A stretch of DNA of 64,000 bases from Sulfolobus islandicus Y.N.15.51 (GCF_000022485.1 NC_012623.1:2748166-2812165); one strand, 5' to 3'. Counted from the first letter of the stretch, positions 29,740 to 39,720 are shown. The notes: generated by a model from the sequence alone, not told the origin. Numbers and translations are program-made.

Positions 29740-30248
29740 CTTGAGGAAGAGGTAAAGTGTTACCATTTCCCTCAAGGGGTTATACTCGTACTCCTTTGCC
29801 TTATCAACCATGTTTTCTATTTTTTCAGCATCGTAAAAATCCGTTTTCTTTCCCCTAAACTCTTTTCTCTTGATAACATGTTTGGGCTTACTTGTAATAC
29901 TTTTATTCCTTTCTCCTTGAAGTATTGTGAAGGCCTTATTGCGTAAACTCCCGTAGGTTCTAGGACTATTGTACAAGGTTTCATTTCAAGTATCTCTTCA
30001 TATCCCTCTTTGTTGTTCTTGTATTTTCTCACCCTCCCCCTACTAGTTATTAAATAATCTTTTGATACGTCTATTCCTATTACCCCTACCCCTTTGTCAC
30101 ACCTACATGCGTGAATTTTATCATAATGTTCAGTCCGACGGTAGGGGTTAGTCACGCCCGTAGCCGAAGACTTTGCTTCAGATAGTGTCTCGACCATGTT
30201 TCCCCAGCCGAGGAGAGTATTACTCTCCCCGACTAATAAAACCTATAT

Positions 30249-31044
30249 AGGACATAGTGTCGTCATTAAGCTATTTATATTTGTATAACGAGTATTACTT
30301 ATGGGTAGGAAGGCTGTAGTTAGGCAAGACGTTTCTTGCCCCTCTTGTGGTAGTCATAATGTTGTTAAGTGCGGTAGGCCTTTGGGTAGGCAGAGGTATT
30401 TGTGTAGGGATTGCGGTAAGTACTTCTTGGGTGACGCTACTTACCATTCCAAGAAGTTGAGGGAGGAGGCTTTGAGGTTGTATGCTAATGGTATGAGTAT
30501 GAGGGCCATATCCAGGGTGCTTAACGTACCTCTAGGTACTGTGTTCACTTGGATTAAGCGTTATGGTGGGCAGAAGTACGAGAAGCTTGTTGAGTTGTGG
30601 GGGAAGACTAAAGGCTTAGTTAAGGGTAGTGTTGTTACTAAGGTTGTGGATGAGATGTGGGCTTACTTGTACAAGAACACTAGAACATTCTATAAATGAA
30701 TTTTTACTTGTTATGTGTACACGAGATTGGAGTTTACCTCATTTACTCTGTGGGCGATAGGGATGAGAATACTTTTCGCAAGGTTAAAAAGTATTTGTTG
30801 GATGAGGGTAGATGGGTGAGCGATGATTATAACTTGTACTTCTGGTTGAAAGACCACACGGTTATCTCACCAGTTAACCCGAACGAGTCCTTTCATTCCT
30901 CACTAAGGGATAGCTTGTACGTTTTAAGAGGGCTACTAAGGCAGTAAATAGGAGCATTAGTACCATGATGTACTTCATAGCCCTAGTCTTATGGGAGAAA
31001 AAGCTAATACCAGAATTTGTAGCTTAATGACGACCCTATGTCAC
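30249..31044 (+). mobile_element. Decayed IS1-family element (about 796 bases)
   Basis: Inverted ends GACATAGTGTCGTCATTAAG (from 30251) and GACATAGGGTCGTCATTAAG (read inward from 31042) bound a broken IS1 transposase. No target duplication is seen: the left flank is the truncated IS110 and the right flank runs into the pilin duplication after 12 bases. This points to a rearrangement at this element. Size and family fit ISC796 as I remember it. Confidence 0.85.
30301..31027 (+). pseudogene. IS1-family transposase, several inactivating changes
   Basis: The N-terminal part is a zinc ribbon (CPSCGSHNVVKCG, CRDCGKYF) followed by a helix-turn-helix (MSMRAISRVLNVPLGTVFTW), i.e. an InsA-type DNA-binding region. 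The DDE part starts at VVDEMWAYLYKNTR; then TGA at 30697-30699 replaces what is probably a Trp codon, the frame moves, IYSVGDRDENTFRKV continues the catalytic domain, and a further shift near 30918 leads to RATKAVNRSISTMMYF and the stop at 31025-31027. At least one nonsense change and two frame changes make it inactive. Confidence 0.82.
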
Positions 31045-31055
31045 ACTCAAGCACT

Positions 31056-31548
<493 letters not shown>

Positions 31549-31576
<28 letters not shown>

Positions 31577-31641
31577 AATTTTGCAAAAATTTTTATCATA
31601 ATTCATATAAACATTATTATTTAAGCCTTTGCGAATACTAG
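31549..31641 (+). pseudogene. Truncated start of anchored surface protein gene
   Basis: After the ATG at 31549 the first codons (MKSFFLIFF) match the gene at 24242, then the sequence changes at the duplication border and the frame ends at TAG 31639-31641 after 30 codons. It overlaps the start of the DUF2203 gene. It marks the end of the duplicated segment and is not expected to be functional. Confidence 0.75.
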
Positions 31642-32012
31642 TATTTGTGGAATACCCATATTTTGACTTGAAGACTGCTAGAGAATTGTTACCGTGGCTT
31701 AGGGATCGCTTAATACAATTGAGAAAGATAAAGAATGAGATTGAGATCCTTTTAGTTAATGGTGATAAATATGCTTTGCAACAATACGCTAGTGAGACTA
31801 AGAAAATTATTGACGAAATCATTTCAAAGGGTATTATACTACGAGACATAGATATAGGCTTAGTTGACTTCCCAGCTATTATAAATAATAAGCCTGCATT
31901 TCTTTGTTGGAAAATAGACGAGGGTGACATAAAGTATTGGCACTATACGGACGAGGGATTTAGAGGGAGAAAGAGGTTAACTGGTTATGAGGATATTCTA
32001 AGTTTACGTTAA
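31629..32012 (+). CDS. DUF2203 family protein
   Basis: A 127-residue protein with the family's clear features: FDLKTARELLPWLRDRL near the N-terminus, a helical middle, and GIILRDIDIGLVDFPAII followed by FLCWKIDEGDIKYWHYTDEGF. DUF2203 proteins occur in many bacteria and archaea; the function is unknown. The start is TTG at 31629, just outside the duplicated pilin segment, with the T/A-rich remnant as its upstream region, so its promoter may have been altered by the rearrangement. It is followed 32 bases later by the molybdopterin enzyme. Confidence 0.85.
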   Translation: MRILVFVEYPYFDLKTARELLPWLRDRLIQLRKIKNEIEILLVNGDKYALQQYASETKKIIDEIISKGIILRDIDIGLVDFPAIINNKPAFLCWKIDEGDIKYWHYTDEGFRGRKRLTGYEDILSLR

Positions 32013-32044
32013 ATTTATTTATTTAATTCTCTTAACAATTCCCT

Positions 32045-34234
32045 ATGTACGTTGGTGAAAGAGTAAAAAGAAAAGAGGATTTAAAGTTCATTACTGGTTC
32101 TGGACGATACGTTGACGACATTGAGTACCCGGGGACATTATACCTTTATATTGTTAGGAGTAACATTACGCACGCTAAAATTAAGAAGATTGACGTTAGT
32201 GACGCTTTGAAAGTAAATGGTGTTATTGGTGTTATCACTGGTTTGACAATCCCTTTTGAGAATAGACCTAGGAATTGGCCAATGGCCAAGGATGAGATAT
32301 TATACGTTGGCCATCCTATTGCAGCAATTTTGGCTACTGATAAATATACAGCAGCTGATGCTGCAGATTCGGTTCAAATAGACTACGAGGAGTTACCTGC
32401 AGTTATCGATCCAGAAAAGGCTTTGAAAGACGATGTAAAAGCAGTTGAGGGTAAAAGTAATATTGCCTATAAGAAGGTTTATAACGCGGGTGATCCAGAT
32501 AAAGCCCTTTCAAACTCAGATATTATATTGGAGGAGAAACTCGAAATTTCAAGGGTTTATCCCTCGCCAATGGAAACTAGAGGATTGCTTTCAGTATATC
32601 AAGAGGGTAGTTTGTTAGTTTACGCATCTACTCAATCCGCCCATTACATGAGAAGGTATTTATTGTCAGCCTTTGGTAACATGGTTAGGGATATAAGAGT
32701 TATTCAAGCTGATGTTGGAGGTGCTTTTGGGGCTAAGTTATTCCCATATGCTGAGGATTTCATAACTGTTTACGCTAGTTTGCAATACAAGAGGCCCGTA
32801 AAGTGGGTTGCTTTAAGGAGTGAGGATATAAGGGGTATGTACCATGGTAGGGGACAGATACACAAGGTTAAGTTTGGAGCTAAAAAGGATGGTACTTTGA
32901 CTGCAATGATAGACGATGCGGTTATTGACTTAGGTGCTGCTTCTCATGGAACTTACTTGGTGGATATAGCAGCTACAATGTTGACTGGACCGTATAAGGT
33001 TAGGGATCTAAGGGTTAATGCTTATGGCGTTTACACGAATAAGACTCCGTTGGATCAATATAGGGGTGCCGGTAGGCCAGAGGCTGCTTTCGTATACGAA
33101 AGGATCATGGATATTATTTCTGATGAGCTGAAATTGGATCCAATTTACGTTAGAAAAAGGAACTTAATTACTGAATTACCTTATGTTAATCCTCTTGGTC
33201 TAAAGTATGATTCTGGTAATTACTTAAAGTTACTGGAAAAAGCCGAGAAAGTCTATAGGGAGTTTGAGGAGAGAGCTAATGAGTTGAGAAAACAAGGTAG
33301 AAGAATTGGTGCTGGTTTATCATTTTATCTAGAGCAGAATAACTTTGGTCCTTGGGAGAGCGCTTCAGTTAGGATTAAGGCGGATGGTAAGGTTCAAGTT
33401 ATAATTGGTGCAAGTCCACATGGCCAAGGTACTGAAACTGGTATTGCTCAAATCGTTGCCGATGAATTAGAAATAAGTGTTGATGATGTTGAAGTGATCT
33501 GGGGCGATACCGCTATTATAGGTGAGGGTTTTGGTACTTACGGTAGTAGGAGTTTAACCTTAGCTGGTAATGCAGCATTATTAGCTGCTAGGAGGGTAAA
33601 GGAGAAGGCTTTGAGGTTAGCTGCACAATTTATGAAGTCAGATGTTCAAGAGCTTGAATATAAGAACGGTGAGGTTATTAATCCTAAGAGTGGTAGAACA
33701 ATGAGTCTGAAGGAAATTGCTACTCGTAATATGGCTAGCTTAGGTGGTATTTGGGAGTACAAGGAAGAACCCGGACTGGAAGCTAGTGGATATTTCGGAT
33801 TTGATAATCTAACTTATCCCTACGGTTCACATGTGGTTTTAACAGAGGTTGATGATTCTGGAAAGGTTAAGATACTAGATTATTATGCTATTGACGATAT
33901 AGGTACTGTTGTAAATCCAATGTTAGCTGAAGCTCAAGTTATAGGAGGAGTGATTCAAGGCTTTGGTGAAAGTATTTTTGAGGAAATTGTTTACGACGAG
34001 AATGGTAATTTGCTAACTGGTAATTTGTTTGATTACGCTATTCCAACAGCTGTTGAGGCATTCAATATTAAATGGGAGTACATGGAAGAGGGAAAGTCTA
34101 ATGCTCCTTTGCCAGCAAAGGGAATTGGTGAGGGAGCGACAATCGGTACTCCACCGGCTCTTATAAGGGCAATAGAGAAGGCTATTGGTAAGAGGTTAAC
34201 TAGATTGCCAAGCAAATTAGAGAATTTAATATAA
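32045..34234 (+). CDS. Molybdopterin-binding aldehyde/xanthine/CO dehydrogenase large subunit
   Basis: A 729-residue catalytic subunit of the xanthine oxidase family. The N-terminal hammerhead domain (RVKRKEDLKFITGSGRYVDD) is followed by the molybdopterin-binding domains: VQADVGGAFGAKLFPY (about residues 221-236), DQYRGAGRPEAAF (about 337-349), GASPHGQGTETGIAQIVAD (about 456-474) and the late PAKGIGEGATIGTPPALIRA with the catalytic Glu (GIGEGA). In Sulfolobales such subunits form glyceraldehyde or other aldehyde oxidases with medium (FAD) and small (2Fe-2S) subunits, but no such genes lie nearby, so its partners must be elsewhere. Exact substrate unknown. Confidence 0.9.
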   Translation: MYVGERVKRKEDLKFITGSGRYVDDIEYPGTLYLYIVRSNITHAKIKKIDVSDALKVNGVIGVITGLTIPFENRPRNWPMAKDEILYVGHPIAAILATDKYTAADAADSVQIDYEELPAVIDPEKALKDDVKAVEGKSNIAYKKVYNAGDPDKALSNSDIILEEKLEISRVYPSPMETRGLLSVYQEGSLLVYASTQSAHYMRRYLLSAFGNMVRDIRVIQADVGGAFGAKLFPYAEDFITVYASLQYKRPVKWVALRSEDIRGMYHGRGQIHKVKFGAKKDGTLTAMIDDAVIDLGAASHGTYLVDIAATMLTGPYKVRDLRVNAYGVYTNKTPLDQYRGAGRPEAAFVYERIMDIISDELKLDPIYVRKRNLITELPYVNPLGLKYDSGNYLKLLEKAEKVYREFEERANELRKQGRRIGAGLSFYLEQNNFGPWESASVRIKADGKVQVIIGASPHGQGTETGIAQIVADELEISVDDVEVIWGDTAIIGEGFGTYGSRSLTLAGNAALLAARRVKEKALRLAAQFMKSDVQELEYKNGEVINPKSGRTMSLKEIATRNMASLGGIWEYKEEPGLEASGYFGFDNLTYPYGSHVVLTEVDDSGKVKILDYYAIDDIGTVVNPMLAEAQVIGGVIQGFGESIFEEIVYDENGNLLTGNLFDYAIPTAVEAFNIKWEYMEEGKSNAPLPAKGIGEGATIGTPPALIRAIEKAIGKRLTRLPSKLENLI

Positions 34235-34326
34235 AATTCTCCTTTTTTATAAAGTAATTTAAAATTCTTTTGACAGTAGTATAGATAGAAAGCTATTTAA
34301 GTAAAAATAAACACTGTTAAAGCAGT

Positions 34327-34734
34327 ATGACTCAAGTAATAGAATCCTATTCCTCACCATTTTATAAGAACATAATCGATTTACCTCCATCAATGGTTAG
34401 GAAATTATGGAAAAGTGGAAAGATAATAATACTCGATATTAGAACACCACAGGAATATGAGGACCATCACATACCGGGGGCGATCTTAGCACCCCTAGAC
34501 TATCTAGAACATTTAACTGAACTTTTCGAAGATAGGGAAGTTGCAGTAGTTTGTGAACACGGAAATAGGGCTAGTTATGCCACATACGGTATGCCTCATC
34601 TTTACAAGAAAAAGGCTTACTATATGATTGGTGGAATGGCATTATGGATGGCAATGGGTTACGAAGTGGAAAGTGGAATGGACGAAAATGGAGTGTTATG
34701 GCAAAAGATTCTAGAAATGAAATTCAACTATTAA
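34327..34734 (+). CDS. Rhodanese-like sulfurtransferase
   Basis: A 135-residue single-domain rhodanese. IIILDIRTPQEYEDHHIPGA (about residues 35-54) is the first CH2 motif and VAVVCEHGNRASYA (about 77-90) the active loop, with Cys about residue 81 as the persulfide carrier. The end MIGGMALWMAMGYEVE is the usual C-terminal motif. It transfers sulfane sulfur to thiols or cyanide, here likely in sulfur-rich habitat metabolism. It stands alone after the molybdopterin enzyme and overlaps the convergent pilin-like gene by 11 bases. An AT-rich promoter region (TATTTAAG near 34292) precedes the ATG. Confidence 0.88.
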   Translation: MTQVIESYSSPFYKNIIDLPPSMVRKLWKSGKIIILDIRTPQEYEDHHIPGAILAPLDYLEHLTELFEDREVAVVCEHGNRASYATYGMPHLYKKKAYYMIGGMALWMAMGYEVESGMDENGVLWQKILEMKFNY

Positions 34735-35122
34735 CAAGCTGAGCCTCCACTGGAACGTAAATAGTATTTTGGTTAGTTACTATTACTAGAGTCAAAGTTA
34801 CTGTTTGTAACCCATTAGGAAAGGTAAATCCAGTGTTAATAGTATATTTATGTTGGCCTATCGATAGCGTATAGTCAATGTTATGCAAAGTTGTGCTGTA
34901 GATTATCCCTACTATCTTAGCATTGCTAAAGGAATTTTCCAAGGTGATGTTGAGTTTACCATCTTGTGTTATGAGAGCTGTACCTATTTGTCTTACTTCT
35001 CCATAGCTGCTTCCAAAATACCCCAGATATCCGAACAATATAGAAATTACTGTTATAGCTAAGATTACTGAGGCTAGTATCACTATCATCATTGTCAAGG
35101 AATCACTTAAACCTTTTCTCAT
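34724..35122 (-). CDS. Type IV pilin-like protein
   Basis: A 132-residue prepilin-like protein. It has the short basic leader MRKG with a PibD-type cleavage before LSDSLTMMIVILASVILAIT, the hydrophobic pilin helix, followed by a small beta domain with alternating strands and a few Asn-X-Ser/Thr sites (NITLENSFSNAK). It has the same layout as the Aap-like pilins at 24261 and 31102 but is clearly different in sequence, so it may be a minor pilin or part of another surface filament. No assembly ATPase or membrane core gene is adjacent. Confidence 0.72.
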   Translation of the reverse strand: MRKGLSDSLTMMIVILASVILAITVISILFGYLGYFGSSYGEVRQIGTALITQDGKLNITLENSFSNAKIVGIIYSTTLHNIDYTLSIGQHKYTINTGFTFPNGLQTVTLTLVIVTNQNTIYVPVEAQLVNS

Positions 35123-35427
35123 ATGTGTTATTTAGTTTTCGATGAATATAAATTAGACCGTTTTATATAGATTTTTTGTACTGATTTTTATATATAGTTA
35201 TACGAGTCTAGTGAAAAAGGTTTATATAGAATAGATATCGTTGATATTCTGCTACAATGAAGAATACGAAACACCAGGTCCTTTAGGGTATAGCAAATAC
35301 CGAACTTTAATCAAAACTAAGAGGTTCATATATGTGAAGAGTCCTCTGATCCTCCTAAAAATACCCTTGATAACGAGTTTTCAAGTTAATAGAAAACACT
35401 TTAAACCTTATTATATCATAAAAACAC

Positions 35428-37779
35428 ATGATTAAGGTTAATAGATACGAGATTTTTCTTGATTTCAGCTTTCAAACTGGAGATTATAAGGGATATGAGA
35501 AAATTGAAATGGAAAGCGATGAAGAAACAGTAGTACTAGACGCTGTAGGTTTGAAGATTTTAAAAGTAAAAGTAAACGAAAAAGAGATTGAATTCTCACA
35601 AGACGAGAGTAAAGTCAACGTGAAAAGTGGATCTTTTTCTGGTATTTTAGAGATAGAATTTGAGGGAAAGGTTGCTGAAAGGAAATTGGTGGGTATTTAT
35701 AAGGCTTCTTATAAAGATGGATACGTTATTAGTACGCAGTTTGAGGCAACACATGCTAGGGACTTTATCCCTTGTTTTGATCATCCTGCAATGAAGGCCA
35801 AGTTTAAGTTAACTGTTAGAGTTGATAAAGGGCTTAAGGTAATATCCAATATGCCAGTAGTAAGAGAAAAGGAAAAGAATGGGAAATTAGTATATGAATT
35901 TGATGAAACGCCTAGAATGTCTACCTATTTACTATACCTAGGAATTGGAAACTTTGAGGAAATTAAAGATGAAGGTAAGATTCCAACAATTATAGTAGCC
36001 ACAATACCAGGCAAAGTGCAAAAGGGAAGATTCTCTATGCAGATCTCAAGAAATTCTATAGAGTTCTATGGGAAGTATTTTGAAATTTCCTACCAATTGC
36101 CTAAAGTTCATTTAATCGCAATACCGGAATTCGCATATGGGGCTATGGAGAATTGGGGGGCAATTACTTTTAGGGAGACTGCTTTATTGGCTGATGATTC
36201 TTCTTCTGTTTATCAGAAGTTTAGGGTTGCTGAGGTTGTTGCTCATGAGTTAGCTCACCAATGGTTTGGTAACTTGGTAACTTTAAAGTGGTGGGACGAT
36301 TTATGGTTAAACGAGAGTTTCGCAACATTCATGAGCCATAAGGCTATTTCGCAACTATTCCCGTCATGGAACTTCTGGGGTTATTTCGTTTTAAACCAGA
36401 CTTCTAAAGCATTGGAGAAGGACTCTGTGTCAACTACGCACCCAATAGAGGCACACGTAAAGGACCCTAATGAAGTAGAGCAAATGTTTGATGATATTAG
36501 TTACGGTAAGGGGGCTAGTATTTTAAGGATGATTGAGGCTTATGTTGGTGAGGAGAATTTCAGAAGGGGTGTAGTTAACTACTTAAAGAAGTTCTCGTAT
36601 TCAAACGCTCAAGGTTCTGATTTATGGAATTCCATTTCTGAAGTTTATGGTTCTAATATTTCTCCGATAATGGCTGACTGGATAACTAAACCTGGCTATC
36701 CCATGGTTAGGGTTAGTGTTTCTGGAAATCGCGTAAACTTAGAGCAGGAGAGATTTTCGGTATTAGGAAACGTTGAGAACTTGACTTATAAGATTCCTCT
36801 TACCATGGAGGTTAACGGTAAGATTGTAACTCATTTACTAGACAAGGAGAGAGAGACTATAACTTTTGAGGAAGATATAAAGAGCTTTAAGGCTAACGTA
36901 AATAGGACTGGATTTTATCGAGTTCTTTACAACTCTTATCTAGTGTTCAATGCCAAATTATCAGAGCTCGACAAGTGGGGTATTATAAACGATTACTGGG
37001 CTTTCCTATTGGCTGGTAAAATAGACTTTAAGGAATATGAAAGGATAATATCTAAATTCTTTAATGACAAAGATTTCTTACCGGTTAATGAGCTTTCTAA
37101 TGAATTATTTACCCTTTATGCGATAAATCCGGACAAGTATCAAGGTATTTCAAAGGAATTTCATAGAATTCAGCTGAAGAATTGGAGAAATTCAAAGGAT
37201 GAGTTAGGAAGACTGACGTATTCAAATATTCTTTATAGACTTGCTGCAATGGATGATGAGTTCTCTTTAGGTCTTTCTGAGATGTTCAGATTCTACGATT
37301 CTCTAGATTCTGATACGAGACAAGGAGTAGCTGTGGCATATGCTATTACTTATGAAGAGGACGCTATTGACGAACTGTTAGAGAGATATAGGAAGGAAAG
37401 CTTTGATGAGGAAAAACTTAGATATCTAACCAGCATGTTATTCTTTAGGAAGCCTTATCTTGTGGGAAACACTTTAAGTTTAATACTGAGCGGTGAGATT
37501 AAGAAGCAAGATATTCCTTATACATTAAGCGTAGTATCTTACAACCCTTATGCTAAGAGTGCAGTGCTAAGTTGGATTAAGATGCATGTCAACTTCATGA
37601 GAGAGGCCTATAAGGGGACTGGGATACTTGGGAGGAGACTTGCAGAAGTTATTCCACTAATTGGAATAGGGGCAGAAAAAGAAACTGAGCAGTTCTTTAG
37701 TAATCTTAAAATGCCAGAAGGAGAGAGAGGAATAAGAACAGGGTTGGAGTTACTTAAAGCTTATTCGAGGTTAAAGTGA
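35428..37779 (+). CDS. M1 family aminopeptidase (tricorn-interacting factor type)
   Basis: A 783-residue zinc aminopeptidase. The exopeptidase motif GAMENWGAITF (about residues 232-242) and the zinc site HELAHQWFGNLVT followed by DLWLNESFATF (HExxH plus E, about 271-300) are complete; the catalytic Tyr lies in SYGKGASILRM. The C-terminal ~330 residues are the helical ERAP1-like domain. Homologues act with the proteasome or tricorn protease to trim peptides to amino acids in the cytoplasm. It is not in an operon, and the ATG at 35428 follows an AT-rich stretch. The upstream 35123-35427 region holds several TATA-like TTTATATA words. Confidence 0.93.
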   Translation: MIKVNRYEIFLDFSFQTGDYKGYEKIEMESDEETVVLDAVGLKILKVKVNEKEIEFSQDESKVNVKSGSFSGILEIEFEGKVAERKLVGIYKASYKDGYVISTQFEATHARDFIPCFDHPAMKAKFKLTVRVDKGLKVISNMPVVREKEKNGKLVYEFDETPRMSTYLLYLGIGNFEEIKDEGKIPTIIVATIPGKVQKGRFSMQISRNSIEFYGKYFEISYQLPKVHLIAIPEFAYGAMENWGAITFRETALLADDSSSVYQKFRVAEVVAHELAHQWFGNLVTLKWWDDLWLNESFATFMSHKAISQLFPSWNFWGYFVLNQTSKALEKDSVSTTHPIEAHVKDPNEVEQMFDDISYGKGASILRMIEAYVGEENFRRGVVNYLKKFSYSNAQGSDLWNSISEVYGSNISPIMADWITKPGYPMVRVSVSGNRVNLEQERFSVLGNVENLTYKIPLTMEVNGKIVTHLLDKERETITFEEDIKSFKANVNRTGFYRVLYNSYLVFNAKLSELDKWGIINDYWAFLLAGKIDFKEYERIISKFFNDKDFLPVNELSNELFTLYAINPDKYQGISKEFHRIQLKNWRNSKDELGRLTYSNILYRLAAMDDEFSLGLSEMFRFYDSLDSDTRQGVAVAYAITYEEDAIDELLERYRKESFDEEKLRYLTSMLFFRKPYLVGNTLSLILSGEIKKQDIPYTLSVVSYNPYAKSAVLSWIKMHVNFMREAYKGTGILGRRLAEVIPLIGIGAEKETEQFFSNLKMPEGERGIRTGLELLKAYSRLK

Positions 37780-37828
37780 TAAAGATTTTTTAACATGTAC
37801 CTTTTACCCTTTCTAAATATTATATATC

Positions 37829-38179
37829 ATGGATAAGTACAAATTAGCTTTATTAGGTGAAGCTGGTGCGGCCGGATTAGATAGAGGATTTTCGATTAGA
37901 TATAAGGTTTTTTACGAGTCTTATCTGAACGAGGTATCTCACTGGAAGTATTTTCAAAAATATAGTAGATCGTTCTTGGAGAAACCCGTATATTACGCTT
38001 TTTCAATCCTTGGTTTTGTGATTTCACTATTTGGAATAGAGGCTGTTAAAAAGGTTAATGAGATCGTAGAAAGAAACGCCATTGATTTTTACAAGATTAA
38101 CTTTAATGAGAGTAATGAAGATATAAAGAGAATTCTGGAGGATGAGGAAAAGCACTTCTCTATGTCAGTTGATGCTTAA
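37829..38179 (+). CDS. Ferritin-like (COQ7-type) small protein, tentative
   Basis: A 116-residue protein with a GEAGAAGLDRGFSIRYK start, YESYLNEVSHWKYF (an ExxH pair), a membrane-like hydrophobic segment (YYAFSILGFVISLFGIEAV), and LEDEEKHF (another ExxH) near the end. Two ExxH motifs on helices plus additional glutamates resemble the di-iron site of COQ7/ferritin-like proteins. Such proteins oxidise or hydroxylate lipids or store metal. The assignment is tentative because the protein is shorter than COQ7. It lies 50 bases after the aminopeptidase and just before endonuclease IV. Confidence 0.5.
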   Translation: MDKYKLALLGEAGAAGLDRGFSIRYKVFYESYLNEVSHWKYFQKYSRSFLEKPVYYAFSILGFVISLFGIEAVKKVNEIVERNAIDFYKINFNESNEDIKRILEDEEKHFSMSVDA

Positions 38180-38207
38180 ATAAGTTTTGCATAAGAAGAT
38201 TAAATTA

Positions 38208-39038
38208 ATGGTAAAGATTTACTTAGGTCCTGCGGGAATTCCGCACTCCTCTAAAAAGAAGAATACGATTGAGGGTATAAGGACTGTTAAAGAGTTAGGC
38301 TTAAACGCTATGGAAGTTGAGTTCGTGCAAGGTGTAAGAATGAGCAGGGAAACTGCAGAGGAAACTGGACAAGTTGCTAAGGAATTGGGAGTTAGGTTAT
38401 CGGTTCACGCTCCATATTTCATCAATTTGTGTTCCGAGGAAAAAGACAAAATTGATGCTTCGAAGCAGAGAATTTTAGATACAGCTGACAGGGCTGAGTT
38501 AATGGGAGCTGATGCTATAGCTATTCATATTGCATTCTACGGTAAAATGAGCCCAGAAGAATGTTATCAAAACGTTAAGGAAGGATTAGCAGAGGTAATA
38601 GATAAGGCTAAGGAAATGGGTATAAAGAACGTTAAGTTTGGTGTTGAAACTATGGCTAAGGAAACTGCTTTTGGGACTTTAGATGAAGTCATCTCGATAT
38701 CTAAAGAGCTAAAGGGCGTAATACCCTACATAGATTGGGCTCATACTTTTGCTAGGCAAGGTGGGGAAATAGATTATGGGAAGATTATCGATAGGCTAAT
38801 TAAGGAATTAGGTTTGACTCATATAAATTCTCACTTCGAATCTCTAGTTTCTAGGAAAGGAAAATATGTGGATGAGCATATTCCCATAGATGCTAACGCC
38901 CCACCGTTTGAACCATTAGCTAAGGAATTGCTTAAAAGGGATATTTCGATAACATTGATATGTGAAAGTCCAGAATTGGAAAGAGATGCGTTAAAAATGA
39001 AGGAGGTATTGGAGAGACTTGGATATAGACTGGAATGA
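38208..39038 (+). CDS. nfo: Deoxyribonuclease IV (AP endonuclease, Nfo)
   Basis: A TIM-barrel endonuclease IV that cuts DNA at abasic sites in base-excision repair. Zinc-ligand regions are visible: SVHAPYFINL (His), AIHIAFYG (His), VKFGVETM (Glu), YIDWAHTF (Asp-His), HINSHFES (His) and DEHIPI, with a final LICESPE (Glu). The chosen start is ATG 38208 (MVKIYLGPAGIPHSS); an upstream TTG at 38187 would add seven residues before the first strand and is less likely. At 276 residues it is normal for the family. The 3' end overlaps the next HAD phosphatase by 20 bases, suggesting translation coupling. Confidence 0.9.
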   Translation: MVKIYLGPAGIPHSSKKKNTIEGIRTVKELGLNAMEVEFVQGVRMSRETAEETGQVAKELGVRLSVHAPYFINLCSEEKDKIDASKQRILDTADRAELMGADAIAIHIAFYGKMSPEECYQNVKEGLAEVIDKAKEMGIKNVKFGVETMAKETAFGTLDEVISISKELKGVIPYIDWAHTFARQGGEIDYGKIIDRLIKELGLTHINSHFESLVSRKGKYVDEHIPIDANAPPFEPLAKELLKRDISITLICESPELERDALKMKEVLERLGYRLE

Positions 39039-39720
39039 AATACTAGTAGCTTCGGATTATGATAGGACATTAGCCAATGAAGAGAGTAATTTTGTAATAT
39101 CCCCCATTGTTGTACAAAAGATAAATGAATTTTCAAAAAAGTATAAGTTTGTTGTAGTGAGTGGTAGGGAAAAGAAATTTATGGACAAGTTGGCTGTTGG
39201 TTTAAGACCTACTGCGTGGATACTGGAGAATGGTTCGTTGATATTTTTCGATAATAAAGAGTTTGTGCTTTGTGAAAAGAGTTGGTTTGAAAGAGATAGG
39301 GAGAAGATAATTGAAATATTAGATAATCTTAAAGCTAAGTATTCTATAGGTAGAGTTATAATATATATTGATGGTTATGGATCTAAATTAGATATGCTAA
39401 GGGATATAGAAAAGTATGGAAGAATAGAGGTGAATAGAAACGATGCTATGATTCTACCTAAAGGTGTGGACAAGGGTGTAGGAGTTTTGAAGTTTAAGGA
39501 ATTAACTGGATTTAAGGGAAAGATAATAGCTGTAGGAGATAGTGAAAACGATTATGCGTTATTTAGAATTGCTGACATTAAAGTAGCAGTTGCAAATGCA
39601 ATACCTCAAATAAAGGAAATTGCTGATATAGTGACTGAAAAACCTAATGGTTTAGGAGTAGTGGAGATTTTAGATAAGATATTATCTGGGAATTTTGGAA
39701 AAGAAGTAGATATCCACTAA
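39019..39720 (+). CDS. HAD-superfamily phosphatase, Cof/phosphoglycolate phosphatase type
   Basis: A 233-residue HAD phosphatase of the IIB (Cof) class. Motif I is VASDYDRTLAN (Asp nucleophile), motif II VVVSGREKK, motif III near KGVDKGVGVLKF (Lys), motif IV VGDSENDYALF. Archaeal proteins of this type are usually annotated as phosphoglycolate or sugar phosphatases. The start is TTG 39019, overlapping the end of nfo; GGAGAG lies about 8 bases before it. Sequence and order suggest a shared message with nfo, though a functional link (clearing phosphoglycolate formed by damaged DNA ends) is only a suggestion. Confidence 0.83.
   Translation: MDIDWNEILVASDYDRTLANEESNFVISPIVVQKINEFSKKYKFVVVSGREKKFMDKLAVGLRPTAWILENGSLIFFDNKEFVLCEKSWFERDREKIIEILDNLKAKYSIGRVIIYIDGYGSKLDMLRDIEKYGRIEVNRNDAMILPKGVDKGVGVLKFKELTGFKGKIIAVGDSENDYALFRIADIKVAVANAIPQIKEIADIVTEKPNGLGVVEILDKILSGNFGKEVDIH

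Larger units (their letters stand above)
27825..30197 (-). pseudogene. IS110-family transposase, frameshifted and split by another IS
   Basis: A second, different IS110 transposase (about 357 residues if repaired). The N-terminal part (30197 down to 29746) has VIGIDVSKDYL and VLEPTGVYAIRPSQYF; a one-base loss near 29863 shifts the frame (SREK... to EFRGKKTDFYDAEK). After LREMVTLYLFLK the gene is cut by an IS5-like element and resumes as DIEVKYKNRLERTL at 28445, continuing to the catalytic ERSGKAVISKGISKRGNKY. The first ~45 residues look noncoding: on the minus strand ACCCCTACC pairs with a downstream GGTAGGGGT, and GGAGAGTAATACTCTCC forms a hairpin, so part of a guide RNA may lie there. The 5' end is cut by the neighbouring IS1. 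Confidence 0.85.

Noticed and set aside
35241..35435. 64-codon frame before the M1 aminopeptidase
   Set aside because: TTG start, no motif, overlaps the aminopeptidase start region; several TATA-like words suggest this is promoter DNA.
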